The translations under genes and the position numbers were made by a program. Below, one piece after another: positions 63,201-64,000 of a DNA stretch of 64,000 bases. This DNA is from Nemertoderma westbladi (lineage: Eukaryota > Xenacoelomorpha > Nemertodermatida > Nemertodermatidae): NCBI GenBank assembly GCA_032718475.1, contig JAUCBJ010002852.1, positions 1 to 64,000 of the forward strand, in the 5' to 3' direction. Numbering within the stretch: position 1 is the first letter of the stretch; every line of letters starts with the position of its first letter. Below the pieces are notes generated by a model that worked only from the letters and a program-made list of their open reading frames with translations, made no database searches and had not been told where the DNA came from.

Positions 63201-63689
63201 ATATAGACGAAATTTAAAGACAATTTTATGCCTTATTTTTTTACCATTTGGCAACTATTGTGCACCGGTAGAACAATGCAATCGAAAAAAAGTAAAAAAA
63301 CGCACCGCCCTAATGTCATGTGTTGGAAAAAGTTGAAGGGAATAAATCAACTTAAATCAACTTAGCAAAGCAACGTTTATAGTATTACAAAGTGTCTGGC
63401 TAGACGCAGGTCGCAGGACGCAGGTCGCAGGTCGCAGGACGCAGGTCGCAGGACGCAGGTCGCAGGACGCAGGACACAGGTTACAGGACGCAGGTCGCAG
63501 GACGCAGGTCGCAGGACGCAGGTCGCAGACTCACCTTATTTACAAGTTGTCCAATTGTACCCGTCCATTCGCCATTTCTGAAAGTCCCATAGGTGTTGTC
63601 CGTGTGCATTATGGTATATTTGAATCCAAGTTTATTTCGTATGTGGTCAAGTAACTCAATACAGAATCCGTCATATTCTCCAGTGGTTT
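51080..63689 (-). CDS. Ionotropic glutamate receptor subunit, eight exons, partial gene
   Basis: Eight exons on the minus strand splice with GT-AG borders and matching phases throughout, giving about 434 residues. The order is S1 lobe, M1, re-entrant pore loop, M3 with TYTANLAAF (the iGluR signature), S2 lobe, M4 and the start of a basic cytoplasmic tail. The product is a plasma-membrane ligand-gated cation channel subunit that works as a tetramer. The pore loop SILQQGPE has Gln at the Q/R site, as in AMPA/kainate-like subunits. The pocket has Thr and Arg in S1, Ser-Val in S2, then Trp-Asp, which is the glycine-site set of GluN1. This mix would fit the invertebrate epsilon-type (GluE) receptors, but that assignment is inference from the aligned motifs. 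The amino-terminal domain and signal peptide lie beyond 64000. No terminal exon was established to the left. Confidence 0.93.
51530..51785 (-). pseudogene. Decayed LINE C-terminal fragment in an iGluR intron
   Basis: On the minus strand [18 protein letters not shown] (about 51760-51706) is followed, after a frame change, by [20 protein letters not shown] then [20 protein letters not shown] and [15 protein letters not shown]. The G-RLG, C-x-C-G and LNDI-RRAL pattern is the C-terminal zinc-binding tail found in one group of invertebrate LINEs. It is a short remnant without a reverse transcriptase. It lies in the intron between exons G and H. Confidence 0.6.
52179..52339 (-). CDS. iGluR exon G: end of S2 and start of M4
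   Basis: The 161-bp exon (acceptor TTTTTCAG, donor TTTG|GTGAGT) encodes [20 protein letters not shown] then [20 protein letters not shown] then [31 protein letters not shown] is the amphipathic helix that ends S2 in the family. [16 protein letters not shown] begins M4. The Cys in GVTCP completes the S2 disulphide. Confidence 0.95.
52698..52862 (-). CDS. iGluR exon F: S2 lobe with Trp-Asp ligand contact
   Basis: The 165-bp exon (acceptor GATTTTAG, donor TCAGA|GTTAGT) encodes [20 protein letters not shown], then [20 protein letters not shown], then [24 protein letters not shown] corresponds to the block that carries Glu in AMPA/kainate receptors and Trp-Asp in GluN1. KGYGIAL-RGFPYR is the usual end of S2. 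The Cys in KNCSY should pair with the Cys of the next exon (GVTCP), the conserved S2 disulphide. The acceptor used is the AG at 52863-52864. A second AG overlaps it but does not keep the frame. Confidence 0.94.
52863..53403 (-). other. Intron sequence between exon F and the 11-bp satellite
   Basis: AT-rich intronic sequence with no recognisable element, apart from short A and T runs near 53310. Confidence 0.5.
53404..58043 (-). repeat. 11-bp satellite of splice-donor-like units, about 420 copies
   Basis: Plus-strand units read TTATTACCTTG. On the gene-sense minus strand each is CAAGGTAATAA, which contains AAG|GTAATA, close to the animal 5' splice-site consensus. The commonest variant is CTATTACCTTG, and rarer ones include ATTACATTG. 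A 10-bp unit (TTATTCCTTG) occurs at about 54143, 54550 and 55405. The array fills the intron between exons E and F and ends exactly at the exon E donor, whose first eight intron bases GTAATAAC are identical to a unit. The three long plus-strand frames (repeating [11 protein letters not shown]) exist only because the unit has no stop on that strand. On the sense strand TAATAA gives stops in all frames. Confidence 0.96.
58044..58185 (-). CDS. iGluR exon E: S2 lobe, donor inside the 11-bp satellite
   Basis: The 142-bp exon (acceptor ACTTTTAG) encodes, after a shared Glu codon, [20 protein letters not shown] and [20 protein letters not shown] then DAAGYD. SSV aligns with the GluN1 Ser-Val pair that contacts the ligand, where glutamate-binding subunits have Ser-Thr. 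The donor is GACAG|GTAATAAC, and from the first intron base on the sequence is the 11-bp satellite. Read-through of the donor meets a TAA stop immediately (GAC AGG TAA). Confidence 0.93.
58325..58465 (+). mobile_element. tRNA-derived SINE
   Basis: The head has an A-box-like TAGCTCAGTTGATTGAGCG (58336-58354), an anticodon-arm-like GGCTTACAATC and a B-box-like GGTTAGAGTCC (58380-58390), at tRNA spacing. The 5' and 3' acceptor arms do not pair, so it is not a tRNA gene. The body CACTCACCCTTTCATCC and ATAAAAATGAGAACCAGTT resembles the conserved central part of widespread invertebrate tRNA-SINEs. It lies in the iGluR intron between exons D and E, opposite to the gene. A 22-bp array begins about 15 bp after it. 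Confidence 0.7.
58478..58870. repeat. 22-bp minisatellite, about 18 units
   Basis: Units read GGAGTAGCGCCCACTCTCGA then GA. Variants have CACCCTCGAG or CACCTTCGAG. The palindrome CTCTCGAGAG recurs at each junction. The open frames on the minus strand (repeats such as [12 protein letters not shown]) are by-products of the repeat. Confidence 0.95.
58981..59072 (-). other. Intronic hairpin, about 33-bp stem and 25-nt loop
   Basis: The left arm at 58981-59013 contains GATAGAGAAGAAATATC and TTTTTACAAGTGACC. The right arm at 59039-59072 contains GGTCACTTGTAAAACGATG and TTTCTTCTCTATC. About 31 of 33 positions pair. It lies in the intron between exons D and E, so the iGluR pre-mRNA would carry it. 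It may be a small palindromic element or a microRNA-like precursor. I cannot tell which. Confidence 0.7.
59138..59353 (+). pseudogene. Possible LINE C-terminal remnant
   Basis: A 71-codon plus-strand frame contains [19 protein letters not shown]. This resembles the last motif of many LINE ORF2 proteins, in which a [10 protein letters not shown]-type helix precedes the stop. The rest of the frame is not recognised. It is intronic and opposite to the receptor gene. Confidence 0.35.
59480..59539 (+). mobile_element. 60-bp retroinsertion with 10-bp target duplication
   Basis: TAGGTTCACC occurs at 59470-59479 and again at 59540-59549. Between them are 60 bases ending in AGTAGAAGTAGTAG, a short triplet tail as seen on some LINEs. 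The duplication plus tail indicates target-primed reverse transcription that stopped after a few tens of bases. The insert is 49 bp from exon D on its donor side. Confidence 0.65.
59598..59771 (-). CDS. iGluR exon D: end of pore, M3, start of S2
   Basis: The 174-bp exon (acceptor GTTAACAG, donor ATCG|GTTAGA) joins in phase 1. It completes the pore as [14 protein letters not shown], then [20 protein letters not shown] forms M3 with the TYTANLAAF gating signature, followed by [20 protein letters not shown] and TEI of S2. PLSGRIV and WWFFTLI are close to AMPA/kainate subunits. NRM replaces the common ERM after M3. Confidence 0.96.
60065..60227 (-). CDS. iGluR exon C: M1 and pore loop
   Basis: The 163-bp exon (acceptor TTTTACAG, donor CAACAAG|GTAAAC) starts in phase 0 and ends in phase 1. 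Residues 1-20 ([20 protein letters not shown]) are M1. After an extracellular-type linker, [17 protein letters not shown] enters the re-entrant pore. The first Gln of the QQG is at the Q/R/N selectivity site, which predicts Ca2+-permeable, unedited-type channels. The codon is CAA. The first bases of this exon and its acceptor are partly copied at about 61380-61430. Confidence 0.95.
60214..61567 (-). repeat. Tandem duplication covering the exon C edge, split by a LINE
   Basis: Unit 1 is 60214-60287 plus 61291-61379 with the LINE between the parts. Unit 2 is 61380-61567. Shared landmarks are TACAACCCC or TACAACCCCC with GTAAAACAAA and ACAGCTG at the left, then ATTGATTTCAGTTCAT and AATGTATTGATATCAGCT. 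Unit 1 includes the first bases and the acceptor of exon C. In unit 2 the acceptor AG has become TG (sense TTTTACTGGTTGGGGG), so it is a dead splice site. Confidence 0.6.
60288..61285 (-). mobile_element. 5'-truncated CR1/L2-type LINE in an iGluR intron
   Basis: On the minus strand, coding similarity starts near 61270 ([20 protein letters not shown]) and continues in frame through [20 protein letters not shown] to [20 protein letters not shown] and [16 protein letters not shown], stopping at 60833. About 550 bp of 3' sequence follows, with the GCGCC hairpin and a TTA-type tail ending near 60288. It belongs to the same broad group as the LINE at 44656-49809 but is a different family. Only the C-terminal domain survives. 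Confidence 0.85.
61576..61734 (-). CDS. iGluR exon B: S1 lobe with ligand-binding Arg, pre-M1
   Basis: The 159-bp exon is in phase 0 at both ends (acceptor TTTTTAG, donor GAG|GTCAGT). It encodes [20 protein letters not shown] then [26 protein letters not shown] aligns with the family block PLTI-xxR. The Thr (residue 10) and Arg (residue 15) are the ones that hold the ligand alpha-carboxylate. The proline of PLT is Gly-Met here. It ends in [10 protein letters not shown] just before M1. Confidence 0.94.
61927..63312. mobile_element. 1386-bp foldback (Mutator-like) element with 9-bp target duplication
   Basis: The left end TAGGGCGGTGCGTTTTTTAC and the right end, on the minus strand, TAGGGCGGTGCGTTTTTTTA are inverted. 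The two arms stay complementary to near the midpoint at about 62620. Examples are CCTTTGGCGC near 62212 with GCGCCAAAGG near 62973, and TTCACGGATCCCAAGAGGGT near 62040 with its complement near 63180. ATGTCATGT flanks both sides (61918-61926 and 63313-63321). Long inverted repeats with 9-bp duplications are typical of Mutator-like elements. The boundary is ambiguous, because a TTAGGG end with a 7-bp duplication is also possible. No coding frame is present. It sits in the intron between exons A and B. Confidence 0.85.
63403..63528. repeat. 7-bp minisatellite, 18 units, next to the exon A donor
   Basis: Units are GACGCAG and GTCGCAG, mostly alternating, with two variants (GACACAG, GTTACAG) in the middle. 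The array stops six bases from the exon A splice donor. The donor-proximal GACTCAC looks like one more, diverged unit. Confidence 0.93.
63535..63689 (-). CDS. iGluR exon A: first part of S1 lobe
   Basis: The 155-bp exon has its acceptor at TTTTTTAG and its donor at AAG|GTGAGT. It encodes [20 protein letters not shown] and then [20 protein letters not shown] and [11 protein letters not shown]. The block YDGFCIELL is the conserved start of the iGluR ligand-binding domain, and GEWTG is the usual W-G turn before the helix. It begins two bases into a codon and ends in phase 0. A 7-bp tandem array starts six bases inside the following intron. The preceding exon is not in the window. Confidence 0.93.
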
Positions 63690-64000
63690 CTAAAAAATAT
63701 TGTTTGTCTAGAAAGTATCGAACATCGTCTGGTTGGGGTTTATATTATATAGTATTTATATTGGGATTTATAGTAGATCAGGTGGACTTTGTGTACAGTA
63801 GCTTAAAGGCGCACATAGCCAAGCCATAGCTACACGTTAATTATCTTACTTATCTTGTACTGCAGCTGCACGACTATTCAGATTGTGTATGTGTACTGCT
63901 TGCTTGCACGAGGCACGACAGATTCACTGAAATTCAGGGAGATTTTACGGGAATGATTTGAGACACAAGATTAGAAACTGTAATCTTTCTCAAAATTTTT
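63690..64000 (-). other. Intron upstream of iGluR exon A
   Basis: No exon with the expected S1 start or amino-terminal domain is visible here. The plus-strand open frame at 63593-63829 overlaps exon A in antisense and has no recognisable content. Confidence 0.55.

Overview
This window is metazoan nuclear DNA, probably from an invertebrate. It contains GT-AG introns, an ionotropic glutamate receptor (iGluR) gene, CR1/L2-type and other LINE retrotransposons, hAT-like and Mutator-like DNA elements, a tRNA-derived SINE and long satellite arrays. I see no bacterial gene organisation. I cannot name the species.

Layout, left to right. Positions 1-34146 are one uninterrupted array of a 42-bp satellite (about 810 units). 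It includes a stretch of about 95 units that read as identical (about 360-4366) and a higher-order duplication of exactly 108 units (24931-29466 and 29467-34002). Positions 34147-36265 are AT-rich and include a copy of a dispersed repeat that recurs at 44-50 kb. A 20-bp array (36283-36752) runs straight into a 54-bp array (36752-41219). Positions 41423-50815 are a nest of insertions: an outer hAT-like element with a perfect 8-bp target duplication holds a 5'-truncated LINE (about 41905-43385) and an inner hAT-like element (43586-50591), and the inner element holds a near full-length but frameshifted CR1/L2-type LINE (44656-49809, minus strand).

Positions 51080-63689 carry eight consecutive exons, on the minus strand, of an iGluR subunit. 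They run from the S1 ligand-binding lobe through M1, the pore loop, M3, S2, M4 and the start of the cytoplasmic tail. All splice phases chain without error. The amino-terminal domain lies beyond the right edge, and the last coding exon or exons were not found. By eye the ligand pocket has the glycine-site residue set (Thr, Arg, Ser-Val, Trp-Asp) known from GluN1, while the pore has the Gln-Gln-Gly of non-NMDA receptors.

Most of the larger introns of this gene are filled by a different repeat. One holds a 4.6-kb satellite of 11-bp units (53404-58043). In gene-sense orientation every unit is a near-consensus 5' splice site, and the array runs into the real splice donor of the exon at 58044-58185. 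Another intron holds a 1386-bp fully self-complementary foldback element with a 9-bp target duplication, plus a 7-bp array that ends six bases from an exon donor. Others hold a truncated LINE inside a tandem duplication that also copied an exon edge, a SINE with a 22-bp array, a perfect-stem hairpin, and a 60-bp abortive retroinsertion.

The most unusual feature is the array of about 420 decoy splice donors grown from, or onto, an authentic receptor splice donor. The very long open frames across the arrays are by-products of stop-free repeat units and are not annotated as genes.
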